From Thauera sp. K11 (lineage in GTDB: Bacteria; Pseudomonadota; Gammaproteobacteria; Burkholderiales; Rhodocyclaceae), in NCBI RefSeq assembly GCF_002354895.1, contig NZ_CP023439.1:4092001-4156000 (forward strand): DNA of 64,000 nt, written 5' to 3'. Numbering within the stretch: position 1 is the stretch's first letter; the number at the start of each line of letters is the position of its first letter. Shown one piece after another: positions 44,540 through 52,892 of this stretch. The position numbers and the translations under genes were made by a program. The notes beneath the pieces were generated by a model, which saw nothing but the letters and a program-made list of their open reading frames with translations, did no database searches and was not told where the DNA came from.

Positions 44540-46108
44540 TCAGGCCGGAGCCGAGGTACGGATCAGGTGGTCGAAGGCCGACAGCGACGCCTTCGCCCCT
44601 TCGCCCATGGCGATGATGATCTGCTTGTACGGCACCGTCGTGCAGTCGCCCGCCGCGAACACCCCCGGCACCGAGGTGTGGCCCTTGGCATCGACGATGA
44701 TCTCGCCGAACTTCGTCAGCTCCACCGTGCCCTTCAGGAAGTCCGTGTTCGGCAGCAGGCCGATCTGCACGAAGATGCCTTCCAGTTCGAGCCAGTGCGT
44801 GTCGCCCGACGCCCGGTCCTTGTACATCAGCCCGGTGACCTTGTCGGCGCCGGTCACCTCGGTGGTCTGCGCGCTCTTGATCACCTTCACGTTGGGCAGG
44901 CTGTGGAGCTTGCTCTGCAGCACCGCGTCCGCGCGCAGTTCCTCGGCGAACTCGAGCAGCGTCACGTGCGACACCACCCCGGCCAGATCGATCGCCGCTT
45001 CCACGCCCGAGTTGCCCCCGCCGATCACCGCCACCCGCTTGCCCTTGAACAGCGGGCCGTCGCAGTGCGGGCAGTACGCCACGCCCTTGCCGCGCAGCGC
45101 CTTCTCGCCCGGCACGTTCATCTCGCGCCAGCGCGCCCCGGTGGCCAGGATCACCGTCTTCGCCTGCAGCGTGCCGCCGTTCTCGAGCTGCACCCGGGCG
45201 AGCGTGCTGCCGTCCGCGCCGCCGGGCACGACCTTGGCCGCGCGCTGCAGGTTCATGATGTCGACCCCGTACTGGCGCACGTGCTCTTCGAGCGCCATCA
45301 CCAGCTTGGGCCCCTCGGTCTCCTTCACCGAGATGAAGTTCTCGATGCCCATCGTGTCCATCACCTGCCCGCCGAAGCGCTCGGCCACGATGCCGGTGCG
45401 GATGCCCTTGCGCGCGGCGTAGATCGCCGCCGCCGCCCCCGCCGGCCCACCACCGACCACGAGCACGTCGAACGCGTCCCTGGCCGACAGCTTCTGCGCC
45501 TCGCGCGCCGCCGCGCCGGTGTCGACCTTGGCGAGGATCTCGCCCAGCTCCATGCGGCCCTGCCCGAACGGCTCGCCGTTCAGGAAGATCGTCGGCACCG
45601 CCATGATCTTGCGCGCATCGACCTCGGCCTGGAACAGCGCGCCGTCGATCATCGTGTGGCGCACGTTCGGGTTGATCACCGCCATCAGGTTGAGCGCCTG
45701 CACCACCTCCGGGCAGTTGTGGCACGACAGCGAGATGTAGGTCTCGAAGTGGTATTCGCCCTCCAGCCCGCGGATCTGCTCGATCACCTCCGCCTCGGCC
45801 TTGGGCGGGTGCCCGCCCACCTGCAGCAGCGCCAGGATCAGCGAGGTGAATTCGTGGCCCATGGGCAGCCCGGCGAAACGCACGCCCAGCTTGGCGCCCC
45901 GGCGGTTGAGCGAGAACGAGGGCTTGCGCTGCGCGTCGTCGCGCACCTCGCTCAGCGTGATCTTGTCGCTCAGGCCCGCGATGTCGGCCAGCAGCGCCTG
46001 CATCTCGCGCGACTTCTCGCCATCGTCCAGCGACGCGACGATCTCGATCGGCTGCATGACCTTCTCAAGGTAGGCTTTCAGTTGGGTCTTGATGGTGGCG
46101 TCGAGCAT
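44540..46108 (-). CDS. ahpF: AhpF, alkyl hydroperoxide reductase subunit F
   Basis: 522-residue flavoprotein disulfide reductase that recharges AhpC with NADH. The N-terminal tandem thioredoxin-fold domain contains [14 protein letters not shown], then FAD-binding [21 protein letters not shown], the redox pair CPHCDGP in the NADH domain, [17 protein letters not shown] and the FAD end [15 protein letters not shown]. Length matches the family. 111 bp downstream of ahpC and probably in the same transcript. Confidence 0.97.
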   Translation of the reverse strand: MLDATIKTQLKAYLEKVMQPIEIVASLDDGEKSREMQALLADIAGLSDKITLSEVRDDAQRKPSFSLNRRGAKLGVRFAGLPMGHEFTSLILALLQVGGHPPKAEAEVIEQIRGLEGEYHFETYISLSCHNCPEVVQALNLMAVINPNVRHTMIDGALFQAEVDARKIMAVPTIFLNGEPFGQGRMELGEILAKVDTGAAAREAQKLSARDAFDVLVVGGGPAGAAAAIYAARKGIRTGIVAERFGGQVMDTMGIENFISVKETEGPKLVMALEEHVRQYGVDIMNLQRAAKVVPGGADGSTLARVQLENGGTLQAKTVILATGARWREMNVPGEKALRGKGVAYCPHCDGPLFKGKRVAVIGGGNSGVEAAIDLAGVVSHVTLLEFAEELRADAVLQSKLHSLPNVKVIKSAQTTEVTGADKVTGLMYKDRASGDTHWLELEGIFVQIGLLPNTDFLKGTVELTKFGEIIVDAKGHTSVPGVFAAGDCTTVPYKQIIIAMGEGAKASLSAFDHLIRTSAPA

Positions 46109-46142
46109 GGTGTCCTCCTGAAATGGATGGGGAATTCATCGC

Positions 46143-46169
46143 CAAGCACGCCCGCGGCGGGTGTGCTTG
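46143..46169 (-). promoter_or_regulatory. Hairpin in the ahpC-ahpF spacer
   Basis: A 12-bp stem with one mismatch (CAAGCACGCCCG and CGGGTGTGCTTG) around a CGG loop, without T tract. It may limit read-through or protect the ahpC message, which is usually made in excess over ahpF. Inference only. Confidence 0.45.
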
Positions 46170-46219
46170 ACGCTGGATTCCGCGCCGATGGGCGGGAATT
46201 CGGCGGTACCTGCGGTCGC

Positions 46220-46783
46220 TCAGATCTTGCCGACCAGGTCCAGCGAAGGCTTCAGCGTTTCGGCGCCTTCGGTCCACTTGGCCGGGCAGACTTCGCCAGG
46301 ATGCGCCGCGATGTATTGCGCGGCTTTGACCTTGCGCAACAGTTCGGCGGCGTCGCGGCCGATGCCCAGGTCATGGATCTCGGCGACCTTGATCCTGCCT
46401 TCCGGGTCCACCACGAAGGTGCCGCGCAGCGCCAGGCCCTCTTCCTCGATCAGCACGTCGAAGTTGCGGCTGATGGCCTGGGTGGGGTCGCCGATCATCG
46501 GATACCCGATCTTCTTGATCGTGTCCGACGCGTCGTGCCACGCCTTGTGGGTGAAGTGGGTGTCGGTGGAGACGGAATACACCTCGACGCCGAGCTTCTG
46601 GAACTCGGGGTACAGGTCGGCCATGTCACCCAGTTCGGTCGGGCATACAAAGGTGAAGTCGGCCGGGTAGAAGAAGAACACCGCCCACTTGCCCTTGATC
46701 GTCTCGTCCGAGACGGGGACGAACTTGCCTTCGTGGTAGGCGGTGGCCTTGAAGGGTTTGACCGTGCTGTTGATGATTGCCAT
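46220..46783 (-). CDS. ahpC: AhpC, peroxiredoxin
   Basis: 187-residue typical 2-Cys peroxiredoxin that reduces H2O2 and organic peroxides. Peroxidatic Cys in [21 protein letters not shown], resolving Cys in [13 protein letters not shown]. Begins [22 protein letters not shown], the AhpC1 type. Strong GGAGCGAATCG ribosome site. Partner AhpF is the next gene. Confidence 0.97.
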   Translation of the reverse strand: MAIINSTVKPFKATAYHEGKFVPVSDETIKGKWAVFFFYPADFTFVCPTELGDMADLYPEFQKLGVEVYSVSTDTHFTHKAWHDASDTIKKIGYPMIGDPTQAISRNFDVLIEEEGLALRGTFVVDPEGRIKVAEIHDLGIGRDAAELLRKVKAAQYIAAHPGEVCPAKWTEGAETLKPSLDLVGKI

Positions 46784-46843
46784 TCGATTCGCTCCTGTGT
46801 TTGCGTGTCGGGAGAAGACGAAACGAATCCTAAGGCGCGGCGA

Positions 46844-46860
46844 TCAATAGCTCAAATTGA
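46844..46860. promoter_or_regulatory. LysR-type dyad upstream of ahpC (possible OxyR site)
   Basis: TCAAT-N7-ATTGA is a perfect inverted repeat in an AT-rich patch 61 bp before the ahpC start. The spacing suits a LysR-family regulator such as OxyR, but only part of the four-element OxyR consensus is present. A further ATTGAG and the palindrome ATGATCAT lie just upstream. Confidence 0.35.
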
Positions 46861-46959
46861 TTGAGAAAATGATCATCATTCCTTGAATCTATTGAGAAGT
46901 GACGGCCGATCATCCCTTGCGCCATGGCCGGCAGCGCGGACGTCCGGCCCGCCGCCTGT

Positions 46960-47823
46960 TCATGCCGAACGGGCACGCTCGAAGCCGGCCAGCCGCACAT
47001 CCACGGTGACCGCCAGCGAATCCAGCGCCGCAGCCCTGGCGCGGCCCTCTGCGGTGGCGCGGTAGAGGTGCGGCGTCATCGCCAGCAGGTCGGCGATCTG
47101 CGCCTGGCCGGCCAATTGCAGCGGAGAGCGGACGGCTTCGCCGTCCAGCCGGACGAAGCCCGCCGGCGGCGGGGCATCGGCCGCCGGACGCTCCGGTTTC
47201 AGCGCGGGATAGATGATCTCGCGCAGTTCGCGCAGATGGTCGGGGCCGGCATCCACCTGCAGCAGCAGCCCGCCCGGCTTCAGCACGCGGGCGAACTCCG
47301 GATGGACCGGAAAGCCGAACATGCACAGCACGCAATCGAACGCGCCCGGCCGCACCGGCAGGTTGGCGTTGCTGCCCACCACCCAGCCGGCCTGCGCAAA
47401 CTGCTTCGCCGCCGACAGCACCGCCCATTTCGAGATGTCCAGCCCGAGCAGCGCCAGCGTATGGTCGCCTGCGGCCGCGGCCGCCGCTCCGGCGAGCTGG
47501 CGCAGGTAGTAGCCTTCGCCGCAGCCGGCGTCGAGGCAGGCCGCGTCGGCGGCGGGCGGCAGGTGCCGCAGCACGGTGCGCGCGACCGCCGCGGCGATGG
47601 GCTGGTAGCCGCCGGCATTCAGGAAGCGCCTGCGCGCGGCGACCATCTCCTTGCTGTCTCCCGGATCACGCGAGCGCTTGTTCTGCACCGGCAGCAGATT
47701 CGTGTGGCCCTCGCGGGCGACGTCGAAGCTGTGGCCCGACGGGCAGCGCCAGGCGGAACCGCTGCGTTGCAGCGGCGCGCCGTCGAGCGGGCAGGCGAGG
47801 GACTGGAAGGGAACGATGTACAT
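46960..47823 (-). CDS. rlmA: RlmA-type 23S rRNA (guanine-N1) methyltransferase
   Basis: 287 residues. N-terminal zinc-ribbon-like part, then HTNLLPVQNKRSRDPGDSKEMVAARRRFLNAGGYQPIA, diagnostic of RlmA/RrmA, and the SAM motif CLDAGCGEGYYLRQLAG. E. coli RlmA methylates G745. The zinc site of E. coli (Cys5, Cys8, Cys21, His25) appears here as Cys11, Asp14, Cys27, His31: the second Cys is Asp (CPLDGAP). Stand-alone gene divergent from ahpC. Confidence 0.88.
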   Translation of the reverse strand: MYIVPFQSLACPLDGAPLQRSGSAWRCPSGHSFDVAREGHTNLLPVQNKRSRDPGDSKEMVAARRRFLNAGGYQPIAAAVARTVLRHLPPAADAACLDAGCGEGYYLRQLAGAAAAAAGDHTLALLGLDISKWAVLSAAKQFAQAGWVVGSNANLPVRPGAFDCVLCMFGFPVHPEFARVLKPGGLLLQVDAGPDHLRELREIIYPALKPERPAADAPPPAGFVRLDGEAVRSPLQLAGQAQIADLLAMTPHLYRATAEGRARAAALDSLAVTVDVRLAGFERARSA

Positions 47824-48022
47824 GCAGGCGGGTCCCGGCCGGCAGGGCGCCGGAGGTTGCGAAAGCCTGCTGGATATCAGGATCGGCCGCGGACCGCAAA
47901 CCCGCCGCGCGCCGACCGGCGGAGCAAGCGGGCGGCTTGCACCCGGCCCTCCGGTGCAGACGCCCGCCCGGCCCCCTTGCGGCCGGAGGCAACGGGCCCG
48001 CCGGGGCGGGAGCGCACCCGCG

Positions 48023-48694
48023 TCAGGGCTGGGCGACTGCCAGCAGCTTCTCGATGGTGCCGACCAGCAGCGGGCTTTCCGGCGAGAGCTGGCTGGGGAA
48101 GCTGGTCACCCCGTTGCCGCTGCGGTCGATCAGGTACTTGTGGAAGTTCCACTGCGGCCGGTCGCCGGTCATCTCGGCGAGCCGCACGTAGAGGGGGTTG
48201 GCGGTACGGCCGGACACCGTGCTGCGGGCGAACATCGGGAAGCGCACGCCGTAGGTGCTGCGGCAGAAATCGGCGATCTCCCGGTTGCTGCCGGGCTCCT
48301 GGTTGAAGTCGTTGGACGGGAAGCCGAGCACGACCAGGCCGCGGTCGCGGTACTTGTCGTACAGGCGCTCGAGACCGTCGTACTGCTTGGTGTAGCCGCA
48401 GTAGCTCGCGGTGTTCACCACCAGGATCACCTTGCCGGCGTACTGGCACAGCGACTGCGGCTTTTCGTCCTGCAGCGCCGGGAAGCGGTGGTCGAGCAGC
48501 GCGGGGCAGGCGGTGGCCGCATCCTCCGCGGCGGACGCGCCGCCCGCCAGGCCGGCCGCGGCCAGTGCGAACAGGACGGCGACAAGTCGTCCCCGCACCC
48601 GGGGCATGGTGGCGCGCGCCATCCGCCCGTCAGCCGGCGCCCGTCCGGCAACCGCGGCGGATTCGCCGCGCCCTGTCGATGTCCTGGCATTCAT
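48023..48694 (-). CDS. Secreted glutathione peroxidase (Cys type)
   Basis: 223 residues. Glutathione-peroxidase fold with Cys in place of selenocysteine in VNTASYCGYTKQYDGLERLYDKY, plus LGFPSNDFNQEPGSNREIADFC and the Trp motif WNFHKYLIDRSGN. An export signal (RLVAVLFALAAAGLAGGASA) precedes the mature domain, so it is likely periplasmic. Start uncertain: the ATG used here has GGAG 9 bases upstream; an ATG at 48607 would give a more ordinary signal peptide but has no ribosome site. Probably reduces lipid or other peroxides with thioredoxin. Confidence 0.88.
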   Translation of the reverse strand: MNARTSTGRGESAAVAGRAPADGRMARATMPRVRGRLVAVLFALAAAGLAGGASAAEDAATACPALLDHRFPALQDEKPQSLCQYAGKVILVVNTASYCGYTKQYDGLERLYDKYRDRGLVVLGFPSNDFNQEPGSNREIADFCRSTYGVRFPMFARSTVSGRTANPLYVRLAEMTGDRPQWNFHKYLIDRSGNGVTSFPSQLSPESPLLVGTIEKLLAVAQP

Positions 48695-48727
48695 CGCATT
48701 CAACTCCGAGACCCCATCGCCGGGCAC

Positions 48728-48919
48728 TCAGCCGCCCTCGCCTTCCGGCCTGTCGGCGTCGCGCGCGGATTCGCGCGGGCGCCCGAGCAGCCTGCCGCCC
48801 GGCTGGTTCAGCCGATGCCCGGTGATCAGGTTGTGCTGGAACCGCAGCACCGCGATCATCATCGACAGGCTGATGTCGACCGCCGCGAACATCAGCATCG
48901 GCAAGGAAAAAGGTGGCAT
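48728..48919 (-). CDS. Small putative membrane protein
   Basis: 63 residues. One hydrophobic segment near the N-terminus (PMLMFAAVDISLSMMIAVL), then a hydrophilic basic/acidic tail. Not recognised. Support is positional: it ends 33 bp before the glutathione peroxidase start on the same strand, and codon use is consistent. The ribosome site is weak (GGGGGTTCCGCCC). It could be a chance frame. Confidence 0.4.
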   Translation of the reverse strand: MPPFSLPMLMFAAVDISLSMMIAVLRFQHNLITGHRLNQPGGRLLGRPRESARDADRPEGEGG

Positions 48920-49127
48920 GGGCGGAACCCCCGCATCCGGACCGCAGGCGCAACCGCGCCGCCGGCACATCACCTGGAAACGGCGGGACTTCCTCGATCG
49001 CCTCTTCGCGACCGGGCTCCCGCCGGGCCCCGGGCATTTCCCTGCCCGGACGGCAGGATTGACCACGGCACCGGGCAAAAGGTTCAGCCGGGCACTGCCG
49101 CCCCGGCCTCCCGCCCGGCGCCGGCCC

Positions 49128-50123
49128 TCAGTCGGCGCGGTCCTCCACCGGCTTGCCGGCCGCGCCTTCGCCGGCGGTGCGGCGCAGCGACAGCACCACC
49201 GAGGTACCGATGATCAGCGCCACCACGCCCAGCGAGATGCCCACCGGGATCTTGTAGATGTCCATCAACAGCATCTTGGCACCGATGAACACCAGCACCA
49301 GCGCGAGGCCGTACTTCAGCAGCGGGAAACGGTCCGCCATGCCGGCGAGCATGAAGTACATCGCGCGCAGGCCCAGGATCGCGAACACGTTGGACGTGAG
49401 CACGATGAAGGGGTCGGTGGTGATGGCGAAGATGGCCGGGATCGAGTCCACCGCGAAGATCACGTCGCTCAGTTCGACCAGCACCAGCGCCAGGAACAGC
49501 GGCGTGACGCAGCGCACCCACTTGCCGGCGTGCTGCTTCGTGACGAAGAAGCGTTCGCCGTGCAGCTCCTCCGTGACGTTCATGTGGCGGCGGATCCACC
49601 TGACGACCGGGTTGCCGGCGAGGTCCGGTTCCTGCTCGGCGAACCACCACATCTTGATGCCGGTGATCAGCAGGAAGGCGCCGAACACGTACAGCAGCCA
49701 GTGGAACTCCGCGATCAGCCACACGCCGGCCATGATCATGACGGTGCGCAGCACGATCGCGCCGAACACGCCGAACACCAGCACGCGCTTCTGCAGTTCG
49801 AGCGGGATCGCGAAGAAGCTGAACAGCATCAGCCACACGAACACGTTGTCGACCGCGAGCGACTTCTCGATCAGGTAGCCGGTGACGAATTCGAGCGCTT
49901 TCTGGTTGGCGATCTCGCGCCCCATCGCACCGTCGAGATGCCACCACAGCGCGCCGGCGAACAGCATCGACACCGCGACCCACACGCCGGACCACGTGGC
50001 GGCCTCCCTGAACGAAACGCGATGACGCTTGCCGCCGCCGACCACGAACAGGTCGATGGCGAGCATGACGAGGACGATGGCGAAGAAGCCCGCCCACATC
50101 CACCATGTGCCGATTGATTCCAT
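49128..50123 (-). CDS. TerC/Alx-family integral membrane protein
   Basis: 331 residues, about eight to nine membrane segments. TerC motifs: [99 protein letters not shown]. Alx/TerC/MeeF proteins export Mn2+ and metallate exoenzymes. The leader carries a yybP-ykoY riboswitch, so Mn2+-dependent expression is likely. AAGGAGGACTCGTTTC precedes the ATG. Confidence 0.93.
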   Translation of the reverse strand: MESIGTWWMWAGFFAIVLVMLAIDLFVVGGGKRHRVSFREAATWSGVWVAVSMLFAGALWWHLDGAMGREIANQKALEFVTGYLIEKSLAVDNVFVWLMLFSFFAIPLELQKRVLVFGVFGAIVLRTVMIMAGVWLIAEFHWLLYVFGAFLLITGIKMWWFAEQEPDLAGNPVVRWIRRHMNVTEELHGERFFVTKQHAGKWVRCVTPLFLALVLVELSDVIFAVDSIPAIFAITTDPFIVLTSNVFAILGLRAMYFMLAGMADRFPLLKYGLALVLVFIGAKMLLMDIYKIPVGISLGVVALIIGTSVVLSLRRTAGEGAAGKPVEDRAD

Positions 50124-50201
50124 GAAACGAGTCCTCCTTGTCGATACCGTCTTCCGTTCCGTCTCCTGCCGGCCGCAAGACCCGGCAGCGGAAAACGGAA
50201 C

Positions 50202-50229
50202 GGCCCTTGTCCGGCGAGGACGAAGGGCC
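50202..50229 (-). promoter_or_regulatory. Expression-platform hairpin of the riboswitch
   Basis: GGCCCTT (50202-50208) pairs with AAGGGCC (50223-50229). On the minus strand the stem is followed by GTTCCGTTTTCC, so it could act as a Mn2+-responsive terminator or as a stem competing with translation. It lies between the aptamer and the TerC start. Confidence 0.5.
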
Positions 50230-50241
50230 GCAGTACTTCGA

Positions 50242-50370
50242 CAAGGGGACCTCCGCCATCGCGGCAAAGGTCTTGCTCGCAGCCATCCTGTGACGGCTGC
50301 CCGGGCGCCGGGAAGGCTCCGTGAGCCGTTCCGAACTGACGACGCCGCGGCGGAGAGCTACTCCCCCTTG
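50242..50370 (-). ncRNA. yybP-ykoY (manganese) riboswitch
   Basis: On the minus strand the 5' arm CAAGGGG (50364-50370) pairs with CCCCTTG (50242-50248) to form P1. Right after the 5' arm comes the hallmark loop GGGGAGTAG (50358-50366), and the GTCGTCA segment (50337-50343) common in proteobacterial members follows. Inner stems include CGGCTC-ACG-GAGCC. It sits in the leader of a TerC gene, the best-known context of this Mn2+ sensor. Exact ends are approximate. Confidence 0.8.
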
Positions 50371-50574
50371 GGACGTTCGGACTCTAGATAAGCCGAGCGA
50401 TCCGGTCAACTACTACTTTGCCGCCGGACGGGGAACCGGCACGCCGCGCGCACCGATCGCCCTCGCCCGCACGCGTTCAGCGTGGATTCAGTCGGGCATC
50501 CGCACACTGCGCATCAGCTTCGGTGCCGTGCGCGGAATCCCGCCCGGCGCCGCCATCCGCAAACCAACCGTGAC

Positions 50575-50997
50575 ATGAAGATGACCGCCGCACGCATCAC
50601 GATCGCCCTCCTCCTCGCACTCGGCCCCGGCACCGCCGCACTGGCCGGCGAGCGCGAGGACCTCATCGCCCGCTATGCCGCCGAGGCCCGCGCCGCCGAC
50701 CCGGCCTTCGCTGGCTTCTCCGCCGCCCGCGGCGAAACCCTGCATCGCACCCGGTACGGCGGCGGCAAGCCCGACACGCCGGCCTGCACCGCCTGTCACG
50801 GCGACGACGCGCGCGCCGCGGGCCGTACCCGCGCGGGCAAGCGGATCGAGCCGATGGCCGCGTCGGTGTCGCCGGCCCGCTACGGCGACGCGGCCAAGGT
50901 CGAGAAGTGGTTCAGGCGCAACTGCACCGAGGTGCTGGGGCGCGAATGCAGCCCGCGCGAGAAGGGCGACTGGCTCGCCTACATGATGAAGCAGTGA
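50575..50997 (+). CDS. SHP-type monoheme cytochrome c (DUF1924)
   Basis: 140 residues with a signal peptide (ITIALLLALGPGTAALAG) and one heme site CTACH. The following SVSPARYGDAAKVEKWFRRNCTEVLGRECSPREKGDWLAYMM is the DUF1924/sphaeroides heme protein signature, including two Cys able to form a disulfide. SHP is a high-spin cytochrome that binds oxygen and small ligands. First gene of a three-gene set with DHC and a membrane reductase. An ATG two codons later is equally possible. Confidence 0.85.
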   Translation: MKMTAARITIALLLALGPGTAALAGEREDLIARYAAEARAADPAFAGFSAARGETLHRTRYGGGKPDTPACTACHGDDARAAGRTRAGKRIEPMAASVSPARYGDAAKVEKWFRRNCTEVLGRECSPREKGDWLAYMMKQ

Positions 50998-51019
50998 CGC
51001 AGATGCACGGAGCACGCAG

Positions 51020-51508
51020 ATGAACCTTCCCCTCCGCCCGCTCGCCGTCCTCCTGGCCGCCCTCGCCGCCGCTGCCGCGCTGCTGGGCCGCGCGCAGGCC
51101 GGCGACGACGAGTATTTTCCGCCGGTCTCCGACGCACTCGCGCTGCAGGAATGCGGCAGTTGCCACCTCGCCTTCCCGCCGTCCATGCTGCCCGCCGCAT
51201 CGTGGAAACGCATGATGGGCGGGCTGCAGGACCACTTCGGCGACGACGCCAGCCTCGATCCCGATACCGCCGCCGCGATCACCCGCTATCTCGTGCGCAA
51301 CGCCGGCGACGCCCCCGGCCAGGACAGCAGGCTGCTGCGCGGGCTGAAGCCGGGCGAAGCGCCGCTGCGCATCACCGAACTGCCGAAATGGGTGCGCGAG
51401 CACCGCGAGGTCCCGCGGCGCGACTGGACGCGCAAGGACGTCGGCAGCAAGGCCAACTGCGCCGCCTGCCACGTCGACGCGGCAAAGGGCTATTTCGAGG
51501 ACGACTGA
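51020..51508 (+). CDS. DHC-type diheme cytochrome c
   Basis: 162 residues with signal peptide (LAVLLAALAAAAALLGRAQA). Two heme sites, CGSCH and CAACH, with LAFPPSMLPAASWKRMMGGLQDHFGDDASLD between them and an end KGYFEDD characteristic of DHC. In Rhodobacter DHC donates electrons to SHP. Located 22 bp after the SHP gene and 12 bp before the reductase gene. Confidence 0.88.
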   Translation: MNLPLRPLAVLLAALAAAAALLGRAQAGDDEYFPPVSDALALQECGSCHLAFPPSMLPAASWKRMMGGLQDHFGDDASLDPDTAAAITRYLVRNAGDAPGQDSRLLRGLKPGEAPLRITELPKWVREHREVPRRDWTRKDVGSKANCAACHVDAAKGYFEDD

Positions 51509-51520
51509 GGGAGCACCGCC

Positions 51521-52849
51521 ATGAAACGCTTCCTCGCCGCATTCGTCGCGCTCGTCACCCTGGCCTGGGGCTGGGACCTGCTGCCGGCGGCGGGCGCCGC
51601 ACCCGCCGCCCCGGTCACCGCGTGGACGGTACGGCAGCACGCGCTGACGCTGACCGGCCTGTGGTCCTTCTCGCTGATGTCGCTGGCGATGGTCCTCGCC
51701 ACCCGGCCGGCCTGGCTGGAGCGTCCCTTCGGCGGCATGGACCGCATCTACCGCGTGCACAAGTGGGCGGGCATCCTCGCGATCGGCTTCGCCGTGCTGC
51801 ACTGGCTGGTGGAGATGTCGGACGATCTCATCAAGACCGTGTTCGGCCGCGCGGGGCGGCTGCCGAAGGAGCATGGCGGCGCCTTCCTGGAGGCGATGCG
51901 CGACGTCGCCGAGGGGCTGGGCGAGTTCGCCATCTACGCCCTGCCGGCGATGCTCGTGCTGACGCTGTGGAAGCGCTTTCCGTTCAGCATCTGGCGCTAT
52001 CTGCACAAGGTGATGCCGCTGCTGTACCTGGCGCTGGCCTTCCACGCCGCCTTCCTCGCGCCGTCCGGCTACTGGACGCAGCCGGTGGGTGCGCTGCTGG
52101 CGCTGCTGATCGCCGCCGGCTCGGCCGCCGGCGTGCAGGCGCTCGCCGGCTGGATCGGACGCGGCCGGCGCAGCGCGGGCGTCGTCGAAACGGTGCGCGA
52201 ACCCGCGCCGGGCCTCACCGAGGTCATCTGCAAGCTGGACGGGACCTGGCACGGGCATCGCGCCGGCCAGTTCGCCTTCGTCACCTTCGACCGCCTGGAA
52301 GGCGCGCATCCCTTCACCATCGCCGGCGCCGACCGCGGCGACCACCGCGTCACCTTTCAGATCAAGGCCCTGGGGGACTACACGCGGGGCCTGGCGCAGA
52401 AGCTGCGCAGCGGGCAGCCGGTACGCATCGAAGGGCCCTACGGCTGCTTCGAACTGCCCTCCGGCGCACGCGGGCGGAACCAGGTGTGGATCGCCGGCGG
52501 CATCGGCGTGACCCCTTTCCTCGCCTGGCTCGAAGCCCTGCAGGCGGCGCCGGAGAAGGCGCCCGAGGTGGACTTCTACTACAGCGTGCGCAAGCGCGAA
52601 TCCGACCCCTTCGCCGCCCGGCTGGAAGCGCTGTGCGCCGTGCTGCCCTCGGTACGCCTGCACGTGCTGAGCAGCGAGCGCAACGAACGGCTCAGCGCCG
52701 AGACCCTGCGCGAACACGGGCGCCACGGGGCGCGCGCCGAGATCTGGTTCTGCGGCCCGCAGGGCCTGGCCGACAAGCTGCGCGACGGCCTGCGCCGGCT
52801 GGGCATGGGCGGCATGCGCTTCCACCAGGAAGCGTTCGAGATGCGCTGA
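51521..52849 (+). CDS. Membrane b-type ferric reductase-like flavoprotein
   Basis: 442 residues. N-terminal hydrophobic segment, then a ferric-reductase-like transmembrane domain (about 45-210; IYRVHKWAGILAIGFAVLHWLV and RYLHKVMPLLYLALAFHAAFL supply likely heme His), then a soluble FAD/NAD domain: GHRAGQFAFVTFDRLEGAHPFTI, VWIAGGIGVTPFLAWLEAL and EIWFCGPQGLADKLR. It would pass electrons from NAD(P)H across the membrane to DHC and SHP. The b-type partner in known dhc-shp loci lacks or has a different flavin part, so this form deserves attention. Confidence 0.87.
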   Translation: MKRFLAAFVALVTLAWGWDLLPAAGAAPAAPVTAWTVRQHALTLTGLWSFSLMSLAMVLATRPAWLERPFGGMDRIYRVHKWAGILAIGFAVLHWLVEMSDDLIKTVFGRAGRLPKEHGGAFLEAMRDVAEGLGEFAIYALPAMLVLTLWKRFPFSIWRYLHKVMPLLYLALAFHAAFLAPSGYWTQPVGALLALLIAAGSAAGVQALAGWIGRGRRSAGVVETVREPAPGLTEVICKLDGTWHGHRAGQFAFVTFDRLEGAHPFTIAGADRGDHRVTFQIKALGDYTRGLAQKLRSGQPVRIEGPYGCFELPSGARGRNQVWIAGGIGVTPFLAWLEALQAAPEKAPEVDFYYSVRKRESDPFAARLEALCAVLPSVRLHVLSSERNERLSAETLREHGRHGARAEIWFCGPQGLADKLRDGLRRLGMGGMRFHQEAFEMR

Positions 52850-52892
52850 GCGGGCCGCGGCCGGCGGCCCCGCGGAGGGCCGCCGCGCCGCC

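Noticed and set aside
46849..46886. A full four-element OxyR site (ATAG-N7-CTAT-N7-ATAG-N7-CTAT)
   Set aside because: Only the first element matches well; the others share two of four bases, so I kept only the simpler dyad.
49079..49127. Terminator after the TerC gene
   Set aside because: GCCGGGC/GCCCGGC can pair, but the loop is long and the T run is seven bases away, so support is too weak to list.
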